DNA from: UBA4722 sp044221135
GTDB lineage: Bacteria; Pseudomonadota; Gammaproteobacteria; DSM-16500
Length of the DNA: 64,000 nucleotides
Direction of reading: 5' to 3'
NCBI GenBank assembly: GCA_044221135.1
Contig: JBGAPT010000003.1
Span: 37,422 to 101,421 of the forward strand
In this document: positions 45,149 to 53,851 of the stretch, piece after piece
Numbering within the stretch: position 1 is the first letter of the stretch
How the letters are laid out: each line of letters starts with the position of its first letter
Position numbers and translations under genes: made by a program
Notes under the pieces: generated by a model
Database searches by the model: none
Seen by the model: only the letters and a program-made list of their open reading frames with translations
What the model was told of the DNA's origin: nothing

Positions 45149-47830
45149 TCAAGACGGGCGGGGTGCTTGAGTAGTCGCCTCCAATTTTCCGATGCTTTCT
45201 AGCGCCTTGCGTTCTGCATCAGGAGCAAGGCCTGCCTTTCTCGCTGCTGCTTCCAGTTGTTGTTTAATTTTATTTTTTACCGTCGCATCTCTAATCAATG
45301 AAAAGCTCGCTACCACTTCTTCTAACATAGCATGGTTAGCAGGTTGAAATAAGGCATTGGTTCCTTTTTTTAACAAAACCTCGTGGCCAGCGAGACCTGG
45401 ATCAAGATTACCATATCTATTGTAAAGATAATCAACCGGTTTTTTACGTGCTTGATCGATGACATCTATGTTAGCACCTTTTAATAAAAACAACACAATA
45501 TCAGAAAGAGGTGCTTTACCGATTGCTGCGATATGCAACATAGATTGATTATTGAATGTTCTACGATTAACATCTAATTTTTCAAGCAAAAGAAAAAATA
45601 TTTTTTCATTTTCATCTCGTTCAACTTCATCCTCTTTTTTTTCAACATCATAAGCAGCATGAATAGTGACTTGTTTACTTTCTGTATCAGCAGAAAGCAG
45701 TAATTTGTTTTTATAAGCAATATCTAATAATGTCCTACCACTTTCATCTTTTATATTAAAATCTTTCTTAGGATTTTCCGTCATAATCTCTTCTAATGCT
45801 TCATAATCATTTCTATCAACTGCCTTCAAAATGTAAGCATAATCATTTAGGCCTCGTGTTTTATGGAACAAAAAATATTTGTTTCCTGCCATCAAAGAGG
45901 GAGGCTTAGTAAGACGCGGCATTTTTTCTTGACTACGCATTATAAAATTTTCGACGCCTTCTAAGTAAGCGCTATCATTTTTTATTGATTTTTTTGCAAT
46001 CTCCATTATCCTTTTTGCATGTAAACTATTTCCTGGGTATCCTTCTATTTTTTCAATAATCGACAGTTTGGTAACAGGTGAATATAATGAATCTTCTATT
46101 AAGCAATGAACTATTTTATCGATATTTTCCTTATCTTGAATAAATCTTAACTGCTGTGGTGTGTGATTTTTTAACATACTATCTAAAGCATCCAGCCTGC
46201 GTTCTTTTACTACATAGTCAAATAAGGCATGGAGCAAAGCGGGATAAGGTTTCTTAAGCATCAAAACCACCTCTTCAAGAGCATATCGCTGCAAGAGAAT
46301 ATCGAGATGATTTTCAGGTTTTTTACGAATTTGTTTCAATATATTGGGTATGTTGCCTTTTCGAAGACTTTCATTTACATATGGATCACGATTATCCCAG
46401 GTTTTCTTTGTTAGATCAGTACCATATTCAAGCAAAAGCCAGAACAAATCTTCACGCCCATCCTTAAGGACCTTTTCAATAAGAACCTGTCCAATATAAG
46501 ATGTATGTATACCATTAGGATCTGCACCATATTCTAGCATTGTTTTAATTAGTTCAGGATAAGGGTCATACCCGCGAATAGGTCTGCCATAAACCTCGTA
46601 GCCGTCAGTGGTTTTTCTAAGCATGTTCTGAAGCAGCCACCACTCTGGATCAGCTCCCTGCTTAAGTAACAGCTTAACAACATCAATAGCCTCACTAGGT
46701 TTATTTCTTCCACAGCCATGAATCGCTAATACTAATGCATTAGCGGAAGACGACCTCCTAACCTTACTATTTGGGTTAGCCCCGCGTGCAAGCAACATCT
46801 GAACAATATCTTTCTGTTTAGATAAAGCAGCAAGATGAAGCGGAGTTAAATTTGAATCGTTTCCATATTCCCCCTGAGCGCTAGCATTTAAATTAGCGCC
46901 ATGTTCAAGCAACATCCTAATGATCGCCAGGTGTCCATTATGAGCAGCAAAATGAAGTGGGGTAAAGCGATATGTCTGCTCGAGGTTATATTCATCTGTC
47001 CCGTCAAATTCAGCTAATGTGTATAGAGTATCGCTTATAAAATTGGGATCCACTCCTGCATCAAGAAGCTTTTTAACTTCCTCATCCTTTCCTTCTATTA
47101 TGTACTGCATTAGTAATTTTTGATTAGTTTGGGGCTGGGCTAGTAGAGTAGATTGTAATTTGACTTCAGGTGCAATATTGCTTGCGGAAAATACCTTAAA
47201 CTCATCCGGTGTTATCACTTTGTTTTCAAGGTCTGATTCTAAACCTTCTCGCTCATGCTCTGCCGTATCTTGTGCTTTTTTTCTGTTATACCAATTTGTA
47301 TCTTCACTCACAGCAATCTGCGTATGGACTTCGGTTTTTTCAGCATGCCACTGTTCTTGAGGTATATTCGCATGTGAAAAAATCAAATTATTGGTCTGCG
47401 CGATAGATTGCTTTATTTTCCCTAAAATTATTTCCTTTTGCCCTTCATCAAGAACAAAAGGATACTGACTTAACCCGCCCGCTCTTTCATTCTGTAATTC
47501 AATCATCCATTGCGCTACTTGAAAAAACGAGAATTTTTCGATATCGGTTATGTTTTTTTTAGCGTCTCCTGCAATAAGCATCAGTCCATCTGTAGAAGAT
47601 AAGTCTCGTTTAAACTCTTCTAAATGAGCGGAGCCCTCCACATTATTTAATCTATCAAGCCATACTGAAGCCGCCGCTAAATTTTCCATATCTGCTATCG
47701 TGCTAATAATAGAACGCACAACCGACATGACACTATCGACAACACCCTCTTCATGTTTTGCATCAACGTCTGATTGATGCTCCAGTGCTTTCTGCAATTC
47801 TTTTCTTTTTTTAAGGTCGATGACAACCAT
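45149..47830 (-). CDS. Large ankyrin-repeat protein (893 aa), possible host-directed effector
   Basis: Ankyrin repeats start near residue 240 (LLDAGVDPN, TPLHFAAHNGHLAIIRMLLE, LTPLHLAALSKQKDIVQML, LLKQGADPE, MLEYGADPN). More lie toward the C-terminus (YEALEEIMTENP, GRTLLDIAYKN, QSMLHIAAIG, LLKGANIDVID). The N-terminal 200 residues are helical and unrecognised. There is no signal peptide or membrane helix. Ankyrin proteins of intracellular Legionellales are often secreted effectors, which is inference here. An AGAGGAG site precedes the ATG. The gene is intact although its neighbours are broken. Confidence 0.82.
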   Translation of the reverse strand: MVVIDLKKRKELQKALEHQSDVDAKHEEGVVDSVMSVVRSIISTIADMENLAAASVWLDRLNNVEGSAHLEEFKRDLSSTDGLMLIAGDAKKNITDIEKFSFFQVAQWMIELQNERAGGLSQYPFVLDEGQKEIILGKIKQSIAQTNNLIFSHANIPQEQWHAEKTEVHTQIAVSEDTNWYNRKKAQDTAEHEREGLESDLENKVITPDEFKVFSASNIAPEVKLQSTLLAQPQTNQKLLMQYIIEGKDEEVKKLLDAGVDPNFISDTLYTLAEFDGTDEYNLEQTYRFTPLHFAAHNGHLAIIRMLLEHGANLNASAQGEYGNDSNLTPLHLAALSKQKDIVQMLLARGANPNSKVRRSSSANALVLAIHGCGRNKPSEAIDVVKLLLKQGADPEWWLLQNMLRKTTDGYEVYGRPIRGYDPYPELIKTMLEYGADPNGIHTSYIGQVLIEKVLKDGREDLFWLLLEYGTDLTKKTWDNRDPYVNESLRKGNIPNILKQIRKKPENHLDILLQRYALEEVVLMLKKPYPALLHALFDYVVKERRLDALDSMLKNHTPQQLRFIQDKENIDKIVHCLIEDSLYSPVTKLSIIEKIEGYPGNSLHAKRIMEIAKKSIKNDSAYLEGVENFIMRSQEKMPRLTKPPSLMAGNKYFLFHKTRGLNDYAYILKAVDRNDYEALEEIMTENPKKDFNIKDESGRTLLDIAYKNKLLLSADTESKQVTIHAAYDVEKKEDEVERDENEKIFFLLLEKLDVNRRTFNNQSMLHIAAIGKAPLSDIVLFLLKGANIDVIDQARKKPVDYLYNRYGNLDPGLAGHEVLLKKGTNALFQPANHAMLEEVVASFSLIRDATVKNKIKQQLEAAARKAGLAPDAERKALESIGKLEATTQAPRPS

Positions 47831-48038
47831 GTTTGCTGGCTCCTCTCGTATAACAACGCTAAGTATAGTATGTTTAAAAAAATGGGTTGCTATTAGAAAT
47901 TAATAAGAAAATTCAAGGAGATAAAAATTTAAGACATTTTACACGCAAAAAAGAATAAATAAAAGCCGTTATACACAAATCTGAATAAAAGCTGCCCGAT
48001 CCTGATCATGCAGGCAACGAAACTCAGGTTGATCCTGA

Positions 48039-48338
48039 TTATTTAACATTCTGAAGTTGTTCCAGCTGCCTCTGCAATTCTTTTACCTTATGCGCACGGC
48101 AAGATTTCACTACAGCAGCATCCACCGTAACTCCAGAAACCGACTGCCCCAACAGAACAGGCTCCATGCAATTACGCCAAATACCCTTCGTTTCTGATTT
48201 TTGTTCCACAAAACCTGCTTTTAAACACGCTTTCGCAATCAGACCGCATGATCTGTCATTAGGAAACTTGCCAAAAGCAAAAGCTTGTTGAGTTGCAAGA
48301 ACAGCCATGATAACAACAATATGATGAAGGTAACGCAT
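48039..48338 (-). CDS. Small secreted hypothetical protein (99 aa)
   Basis: Family not recognised. A signal peptide (HHIVVIMAVLATQQAFA) is followed by about 80 residues with four Cys (RSCGLIAKACLKAG, RNCMEP, KSCRAH) and a C-terminal helical Gln/Leu-rich tail (LQRQLEQLQN). The composition suggests an exported helical protein with two disulphides. Confidence 0.6.
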   Translation of the reverse strand: MRYLHHIVVIMAVLATQQAFAFGKFPNDRSCGLIAKACLKAGFVEQKSETKGIWRNCMEPVLLGQSVSGVTVDAAVVKSCRAHKVKELQRQLEQLQNVK

Positions 48339-48389
48339 TTCAAACTCTTTTTGATAATGAAGCTTTCTATCTTAAAGGGTAATGAATGT

Positions 48390-48840
48390 TTAAACAATAA
48401 ACTTTTTAACTAATCTCGGGATTTCTCCAATCATATAAAAAGGCACTGAAAGTATTTTATCCTGATAATTGAGCGCTTGCTGGGACACGCGTACGCCTAA
48501 AGTAGCTTTTTTTTCTTCCATAAATAATTTTAGCGATTTCAGTCGTCCTGTTGAACCTGCCTTGACTTCAACCGGAACAATATGCGGGCCTACCGTAATG
48601 ATAAAATCAACTTCAGCCATGCTCGAACGTTTCTCGCGTAACCAAAAATAAAGATTGGCTTCTTCAAAATGCGATGCATAAGCCAGCAATTCCTGTCCCA
48701 CCCATTGCTCCGCCAACATTCCCCTGTTCACCAAAAGAATGTCTTGATTAAGTAACGTGGCTGCTTCTAATTTACCAGCGCGCGTGACAAGCCCCACATC
48801 CAGAAACAGGACTTTAAATTTTTTTTCATTAATTAGGGGC
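48390..48840 (-). pseudogene. DUF4143-type ATPase, C-terminal fragment cut by repeat B
   Basis: The reverse frame is open from the edge of repeat B and reads INEKKFKVLFLDVGL, WVGQELLAY, a nuclease-like AEVDFII...PVEVKAG and a conserved tail, which is the C-terminal DUF4143 part of AAA_14/DUF4143 proteins. The first 250 or so residues with the P-loop are missing. The break coincides with base 48841, where repeat B begins, so the insertion or rearrangement truncated it. Confidence 0.75.
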
Positions 48841-48914
48841 GTGCCTGAAATTTATAACCCATTGTTATAAATAGAAATTTATTTTTTTAAACTCGATTTT
48901 ATTACGAAGTCAGG
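48841..48914 (+). repeat. 74-bp direct repeat B, right copy
   Basis: Identical in extent to 44978-45051. Its left edge interrupts the DUF4143 gene and its right edge is joined directly to repeat A, so this copy forms a clean junction between two gene fragments. Confidence 0.88.
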
Positions 48915-49118
48915 AAGATCAATCCCATAGATGGCGTTATATCAAAAAAACAAATTGAAGATGCCATTTCTAACTCTAAGGATAAATATCGAGAAAGACG
49001 CCTTGAATTTTTTCAAAGAAAATCTGATTACGCTTGTAAGACGGGTACGGATAGCGTGATCAAACAATTGAGAGACCATCCAGCTTTCATGAGCGCTGGT
49101 TCTTAATATCGTTGAGAG
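48915..49118 (+). pseudogene. Detached 3' fragment of the LRR gene (repeat A, right copy)
   Basis: A second copy of the last 63 codons of the LRR-like gene including its stop, with at least two substitutions. It has no start and no promoter. The 55 bases after it lead to the ISL3 copy B and hold nothing else. Confidence 0.88.
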
Positions 49119-49173
49119 GATAAGTGTGACAAATCTGCTACAGTTACATTTTAAATTTAAATACTTAATTTCC

Positions 49174-50455
49174 GGCTCTTCCCCAAATAAGGGGCACTTT
49201 AATCGAAAATAGATTACCTTACTTGTTGAATGGACAAGAGAAAGGAGATTAAAAATGCCCCGAAGAGATAATATCCTAAATTTACCTGGATTTTCCATCA
49301 AAAAAACGACGGGTTATAACCCGCTGATAATGGATGTTCATTATCGTAGAGTGCCACGCTGCATTCATTGCAATGGAAGAAATTTACGCAAGAAGTCGAG
49401 TTTTATTCGACAAGTCAAACATGAGAGTATTGGTCATAGGCAAACGTTTCTGCGTTTTAAATCGCATAAATTTTATTGTAGGCAATGTAAACGTTATTTT
49501 AATCAACAATTTCCTGGGATAGGTAAATATCAAAGAGCGACGGAAAGATTGCACAAGCAAGTTTTTCATCATCATACAGAAGGTGTATCACAGCAATCTT
49601 TATCACGTGATATGCGAATAGGAAAAGCGACTATTGAGGGTTGGTATCATAAAGAATATCTTTTAGCCTATAAGGAGATTGAACAGCGTGATTGCCCGAC
49701 GGTGCTTGGAATTGATGAGCATTTCTTTAGTAGGAGACAAGGATATGCTACGACGTTTTGTAATTTAAAAAGGAATAAAATATTTGATATTGTTAAAGGG
49801 CGCTCATCAAAAGCTTTCAGACTATTTGCAAAATTACCAGGAAAAGAAGCAGTGAAAGTGATCTGTATTGATTTGAGCAGTCATTATAGACATCTAATAC
49901 AAAATTATTTTCTAATGCAAAGATAGTAACCAGACCGATTTCATGTTGTTCGATTAATGCTGCATCAATGTATGCAAACTTATCAAAGAATTGATCCAAA
50001 GATGAAAATAAACGCGGACTATTGGCCGCATTGCGAACCAAGCCCGAAAATTTAACCCCTCACCGATTACAAAAGCGTGATGACTATTTAAAACAGCAGC
50101 CTGTGATCGGGGCCATTTATCAATTTAAACGAGAATTGCATGAGGTGTTGATGAAAAAAACAATGCAAGCAAAGCGATGTAAAAAAATCATTCCTGTGTT
50201 TTTAAAAATGATTACGGACCTTAAACAGAGTCCGTTTAAGCGATTAGTCACACTCGGTAAAACACTTTACCAATGGCGTGAGGAGATCGTTCGTATGTGG
50301 CGGTTTAGTAAGAACAATGGAATAACGGAAGGGTTCCATCGCAAGATGAAACTGATTCAAAGAAGAGCATATGGATTTCAGAACTTTGAAAATTATAGGT
50401 TACGAGTTAGAGTACTGTGTGGTTAGGTGAGTGCTCCCTGAAATGGGAAAGACCC
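49174..50455 (+). mobile_element. ISL3-family insertion sequence, copy B (full length, 1282 bp, decayed)
   Basis: Left end GGCTCTTCCCCAAATAAG, right end ...CTGAAATGGGAAAGACCC. All regions missing from copy A are present here, so this copy shows the complete structure of the element. Its right end is eight bases from the 3' end of tRNA-Phe. No target-site duplication is visible, consistent with later rearrangement. Confidence 0.88.
49255..50426 (+). pseudogene. ISL3 transposase with several frameshifts
   Basis: The first 223 codons include the zinc-ribbon (CIHCNGRN...CRQCKRYF), the helix-turn-helix (SQQSLSRDMRIGKATIEGW) and the first catalytic Asp (GIDEHFF). Relative to copy A it has lost two bases and then one near SSKAFRLF (restoring frame), lost one near NYFLMQR and changed again after that. 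The second Asp lies in the shifted part and the Glu in the last frame (50022-50426). It is not functional as written. Confidence 0.88.
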
Positions 50456-50463
50456 GTATTCTC

Positions 50464-50539
50464 TGGTGGCCAGAGGTGGAATCGAACCACCGACACAGGG
50501 ATTTTCAGTCCCTTGCTCTACCGACTGAGCTATCTAGCC
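50464..50539 (-). tRNA. tRNA-Phe, anticodon GAA (attR of the island)
   Basis: A complete cloverleaf: acceptor GGCTAGA/TCTGGCC (one G-U pair), D-arm GCTCAGTCGGTAGAGC, anticodon loop CTGAAAA in a GGGA/TCCC stem, T-arm GGTGGTTCGATTCCACC, with CCA encoded. The 3' half is repeated at 38334-38371. This is the only tRNA-Phe in the window and remains functional because the island carried the missing 3' end. Confidence 0.96.
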
Positions 50540-50600
50540 CCTTTATGGAGTTGTTACGAAACGCGTTATTAAACAGATTGCGGGTCTCAGAGTCAAGTGA

Positions 50601-50870
50601 TTATTCTGGCGGGATGTAACCGGCGGGTTTTTGGCTGCCTGAATCAAAAAGGAACAGCTCCATTTCGCGTGCTAAAAATTCACGTGCTTTAGGGTCTAGC
50701 ATGCTTAAACGGTATTCATTAATTAACATGGTTTGATGTGCTAGCCATTGTTGCCATGCTTCTTGAGAAATTTCGGCGAAAATTCTTTTGCCTAATTCAC
50801 CTGGGTAGGGTGGATTTTCTAATCCTTCTGCTTTTTTCTTCAGTTTGGCGCAATCAATAAGACGGGTCAT
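50601..50870 (-). CDS. yggX: Fe(2+)-trafficking protein YggX
   Basis: An 89-aa small protein that protects iron-sulphur clusters from oxidation. The family start (LIDCAKLKKKAEGL with the conserved Cys), the PPYPGELG segment and WQQWLAHQTMLINE are all present. It overlaps mutY by four bases in the conserved mutY-yggX order. Confidence 0.95.
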   Translation of the reverse strand: MTRLIDCAKLKKKAEGLENPPYPGELGKRIFAEISQEAWQQWLAHQTMLINEYRLSMLDPKAREFLAREMELFLFDSGSQKPAGYIPPE

Positions 50871-51946
50871 AGGGTTTTCTCTAAATTGTTTAATAATAAT
50901 TTTACAGGTGCGGGCAAGCCTACAGCCTGGGAGTGTTCAAGGTTATACCAAATTTGTTGTGCATCTTCCATGACTTTGCGGCTGGTTGTTTTTACTGTCA
51001 GTAGGGCGGGTGTGATATCCAAATGAAAGTGGCTAAAAGTATGGCGAAAAGAATCACCGAGTGTAAGTTGCTCTGTTGTAAATTGGAAACGCTGTTTGCA
51101 AATTTTACGGATTTCAGCAGATGAGGGTGTTCCTGTAATTTCAGGTAAGCTCCATAAACTGGCCCATACGCCAACGGGCGCGCGTTTTTCGAGTAAGATT
51201 AAATGTGGTTGTTTACGCAGTATCAGCAAAGTGACTTGGCGTATAGGAAGTGTTTTGCGCGGCTTTGTTGCAGGTAATGTTTTTTCGATGCCTTGTGCGT
51301 AGGCGCTGCAGTCAAATTGATAAGGACAGTCAGCGCAGCGCGGTTTGCCACGCACACAAAGCGTTGCGCCTAAATCCATAATGGCTTGAGAATAATCCGC
51401 AGTGCGTTGTGTGGGCGTGTATTGCTCGGCGATAGACCATAGCTGTTCGATGACTTCTGGAGTGCCAGGCCATTTTGTCACGCCGTGCAAGCGGGTCAAA
51501 ACGCGCTTAACATTGCCATCTAAAATAGTGGCAGGTTGATTGAACGCAATAGATAAAATAGCACCTGCGGTAGAGCGTCCAATGCCGGGCAATTTTTCTA
51601 ATTCACTTAATTGATTTGGAAGTTTGCCATGGTAATGTTGCATGATTATTTGTGCGGCTTTTTGTAAATTACGGGCGCGGTTGTAATAACCTAAACCTGT
51701 CCATAAATGTAAAACAGTATCTTCATTTGCGGCAGCAAGTTTTTCCACCGTAGGAAAATGTTCAATGAAACGATTGAAATAAGCGATCACTGTGCTGACT
51801 TGAGTTTGCTGTAACATGATTTCTGAAACCCATACGCGATAAGGCGTTTTATCTTGTTGCCAGGGTAAATCCTTTCGACCAGCGTGATCAAACCAGTTTA
51901 AGAGTAATTGTTGGAACCTAAGGGGTGTTAATTTTTTAGATATCAT
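50867..51946 (-). CDS. mutY: A/G-specific adenine glycosylase MutY
   Basis: A 359-aa DNA glycosylase that removes A opposite 8-oxoG. The helix-hairpin-helix LPGIGRSTAGAIL, the catalytic Asp region ILDGNVKRVL, the 4Fe-4S ligands CVRGKPRCADCPYQFDC and a C-terminal NUDIX-like domain are visible. It is coupled to yggX. Confidence 0.95.
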   Translation of the reverse strand: MISKKLTPLRFQQLLLNWFDHAGRKDLPWQQDKTPYRVWVSEIMLQQTQVSTVIAYFNRFIEHFPTVEKLAAANEDTVLHLWTGLGYYNRARNLQKAAQIIMQHYHGKLPNQLSELEKLPGIGRSTAGAILSIAFNQPATILDGNVKRVLTRLHGVTKWPGTPEVIEQLWSIAEQYTPTQRTADYSQAIMDLGATLCVRGKPRCADCPYQFDCSAYAQGIEKTLPATKPRKTLPIRQVTLLILRKQPHLILLEKRAPVGVWASLWSLPEITGTPSSAEIRKICKQRFQFTTEQLTLGDSFRHTFSHFHLDITPALLTVKTTSRKVMEDAQQIWYNLEHSQAVGLPAPVKLLLNNLEKTL

Positions 51947-51989
51947 TTATGTTTTAATCTTATGTTGCAGAAGACAATAGAGTTTTCGC

Positions 51990-52982
51990 TTACCATGGAC
52001 GTGGCTGCTCATTGTGATGATGAATAAATTCATAGATTAAATTAGCGGCTAATTTGGCTGTGTGGTGATCAAAGTCATAGCGCGGTGACAATTCAGCGAT
52101 GTCATAACAAATCACTTTACCCGAGGCGGCTATTTGTCTTACCAAGGGGATCACATGCCAGGGGGATAAGCCTAAGGCTTGAGTGCTACTAACCCCGGGA
52201 GCAAATGCAGAGCCAAATACTTCTAAGCATAGGCTTAGATAAATTATTTCATTTTGATCAATGATGCGGTCAATAAAATCCACTACTTTTTCTAATTGTC
52301 CTTGATGTAATTCATCTGCCCAGATAATTTTTGTATTATATTGTTTAGCTGTTTCGTAGGATTGTCGAATGTTGCCAGCGTGTTGTATGCCTATACAGTT
52401 GTAATCAAGCCGTCGTTTTTGTGCTTGGTGTGCTTCTGCGATTTGTAAAAAAGGAGAGCTTGACGTTCCATTACCGTTTTTGAGAACAGGGTACATATCA
52501 AAATGCGCATCAAAATTAATAATACCTAAATTTTGCTGGGTAAACGTTTGTGCAATGCCTTGATAGTGTCCCCATGCAAGCTCATGCCCCCCGCCTAATA
52601 CGATAGGATTGATACCGTGTTGCAGTAATCTCGCTACGACTTCACCTAGTGCGTATTGTGATGCCTCTAAATCACCATCAGAACATATAATATTACCTAC
52701 ATCAAAGCAGATGGATGTTTCTTTTTGTAGAGGCAGCCTGGCTAAGGCTTGCCGGATAGCAGCAGGTCCTTCTGCAGCGCCGGGGCGTCCATGATTACGG
52801 CGGATGCCTTCATCACATTTAAAACCTATTAAGGCAAATGTCGACTGCATTGCTGACGTTGGGTGCTCTTCTAGCAAATTTAATAATTGCACTGCCTGAA
52901 AAAAACAAGCGTTAGGCGGTGTGTCGGCCCGTCCTTTCCATTGTGTGGGGTCGGGTGCAAGATAATGGGTTTGCCATGTCAT
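51990..52982 (-). CDS. hutG: Formimidoylglutamase-like ureohydrolase (HutG)
   Basis: A 330-aa arginase-fold protein, best matched to formimidoylglutamase of histidine degradation. Metal motifs GGGHELAWGH and NFDAHFDMYP are intact. The third motif reads SLCLEVFG...APGVS instead of the D-x-D found in arginases, so two ligands look changed (Cys and Glu); some HutG relatives tolerate Cys at the first, as far as I recall. No hutU, hutH or hutI is nearby. It starts 36 bp upstream of nothing else on this strand and is followed by mutY. Confidence 0.75.
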   Translation of the reverse strand: MTWQTHYLAPDPTQWKGRADTPPNACFFQAVQLLNLLEEHPTSAMQSTFALIGFKCDEGIRRNHGRPGAAEGPAAIRQALARLPLQKETSICFDVGNIICSDGDLEASQYALGEVVARLLQHGINPIVLGGGHELAWGHYQGIAQTFTQQNLGIINFDAHFDMYPVLKNGNGTSSSPFLQIAEAHQAQKRRLDYNCIGIQHAGNIRQSYETAKQYNTKIIWADELHQGQLEKVVDFIDRIIDQNEIIYLSLCLEVFGSAFAPGVSSTQALGLSPWHVIPLVRQIAASGKVICYDIAELSPRYDFDHHTAKLAANLIYEFIHHHNEQPRPW

Positions 52983-53081
52983 AGATAGTTATACTCAACA
53001 GATCAGTGCAGGTGTGCTCATTGTAAGAGGCTTTCATGGAGAATAACAAGCCATAAAAGACGGTGCGGTTAAATTTAAGCA

Positions 53082-53121
53082 ATAAAAACTATCATCTCGT
53101 AGCGGGTACGGGATGATAGTT
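53082..53121 (-). terminator. Rho-independent terminator after the isochorismatase-like gene
   Basis: On the minus strand AACTATCATC and GATGATAGTT form a stem followed by TTTTTATT, 23 bp past the stop codon. Confidence 0.88.
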
Positions 53122-53143
53122 GGTAAGTGTAGGGACTTTTACT

Positions 53144-53716
53144 TTAGGCTTTAACTGCGGTACTCGTTCCCATCGTTTGTATATAGTCTTTTGTGCTTTG
53201 TACGGTTGCATACATTGATTGTAGTGCGGCCAGAAAAGCGTGATGGACTGTTTGTGATGGAATCAAAAGGCTGTTGAATTCTAGATTCATCGTGGCGCAG
53301 GCATCGCTTAATACAGTACAGCTAATACCTAAATCGTAGGCAGCTCTAACGGTTGCGTCAATGCTCATGTGTGTCATCATACCTGCAATGACGAGGTGAT
53401 TAATTTGATGCTTAATTAAATAGGTTAATAAAGAGGTATCTTTAAAACTATTGGGATAGTGTTTCTTGATCACCATTTCGTTTTTGGTAGGCTGTACATT
53501 CGTGTGAATTTCAACACCCTTGGTGCAAGGTAGGAAGTGCCCTGAATCAGGACGGGTTGAAATATGCTGAATATGTACGACGGGATATTGTTTTGTACGG
53601 TATGCTTGTAAGACTTCTTGGGCTTTTGCGCAGGCTTCAGTGCTTTTTTCCAATGGCATTCTACCATTAGGAAAATAATCATTTTGCATCTCAATCATTA
53701 GTAATGCGGAATTCAT
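53144..53716 (-). CDS. Isochorismatase-fold (cysteine hydrolase family) protein with altered catalytic residues
   Basis: A 190-aa protein of the isochorismatase/nicotinamidase fold. In this family the catalytic triad is Asp-Lys-Cys. Here the first position is Glu9 (LLMIEMQND), Lys is present (VIKKHYP, about 84) and the nucleophile site reads GMMTHMSIDATVRAA, with Ser118 where Cys is normal. The fold and cis-peptide region are otherwise conserved, so it may be non-hydrolytic or use a different chemistry. A terminator follows. Confidence 0.78.
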   Translation of the reverse strand: MNSALLMIEMQNDYFPNGRMPLEKSTEACAKAQEVLQAYRTKQYPVVHIQHISTRPDSGHFLPCTKGVEIHTNVQPTKNEMVIKKHYPNSFKDTSLLTYLIKHQINHLVIAGMMTHMSIDATVRAAYDLGISCTVLSDACATMNLEFNSLLIPSQTVHHAFLAALQSMYATVQSTKDYIQTMGTSTAVKA

Positions 53717-53851
53717 TGTCAGTCATCTCCCTTGTTATGGTCCATCATAGCCCTATATTAAATCGGCTTTTAATAAATTAAGCAATAGGTTATACTGCAT
53801 TTCAATACGAAAAAACAAATAAAATGATTGAACTGTAAGATTTTTGATACT

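Larger units (their letters stand above)
38334..50463. mobile_element. Integrative genomic island at tRNA-Phe (about 12.1 kb, decayed)
   Basis: The region is bounded by a direct repeat of the tRNA-Phe 3' end: fragment 38332-38371 on the left and intact gene sequence 50462-50501 on the right, 40 bp with one mismatch. A tyrosine integrase fragment lies beside the left repeat, followed by phage antirepressor remains, IS elements and accessory cargo. This is the layout of an integrative element using the tRNA 3' end as its attachment site. The integrase is broken, so the island can no longer excise by itself. Confidence 0.85.

Noticed and set aside
48469..48651. A plus-strand frame opposite the DUF4143 fragment
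   Set aside because: The minus-strand frame has recognisable conserved motifs; the plus frame is its shadow.
50431..50619. A 62-codon frame across tRNA-Phe
   Set aside because: It overlaps a complete tRNA gene and the IS end; the encoded sequence is the translation of the tRNA.
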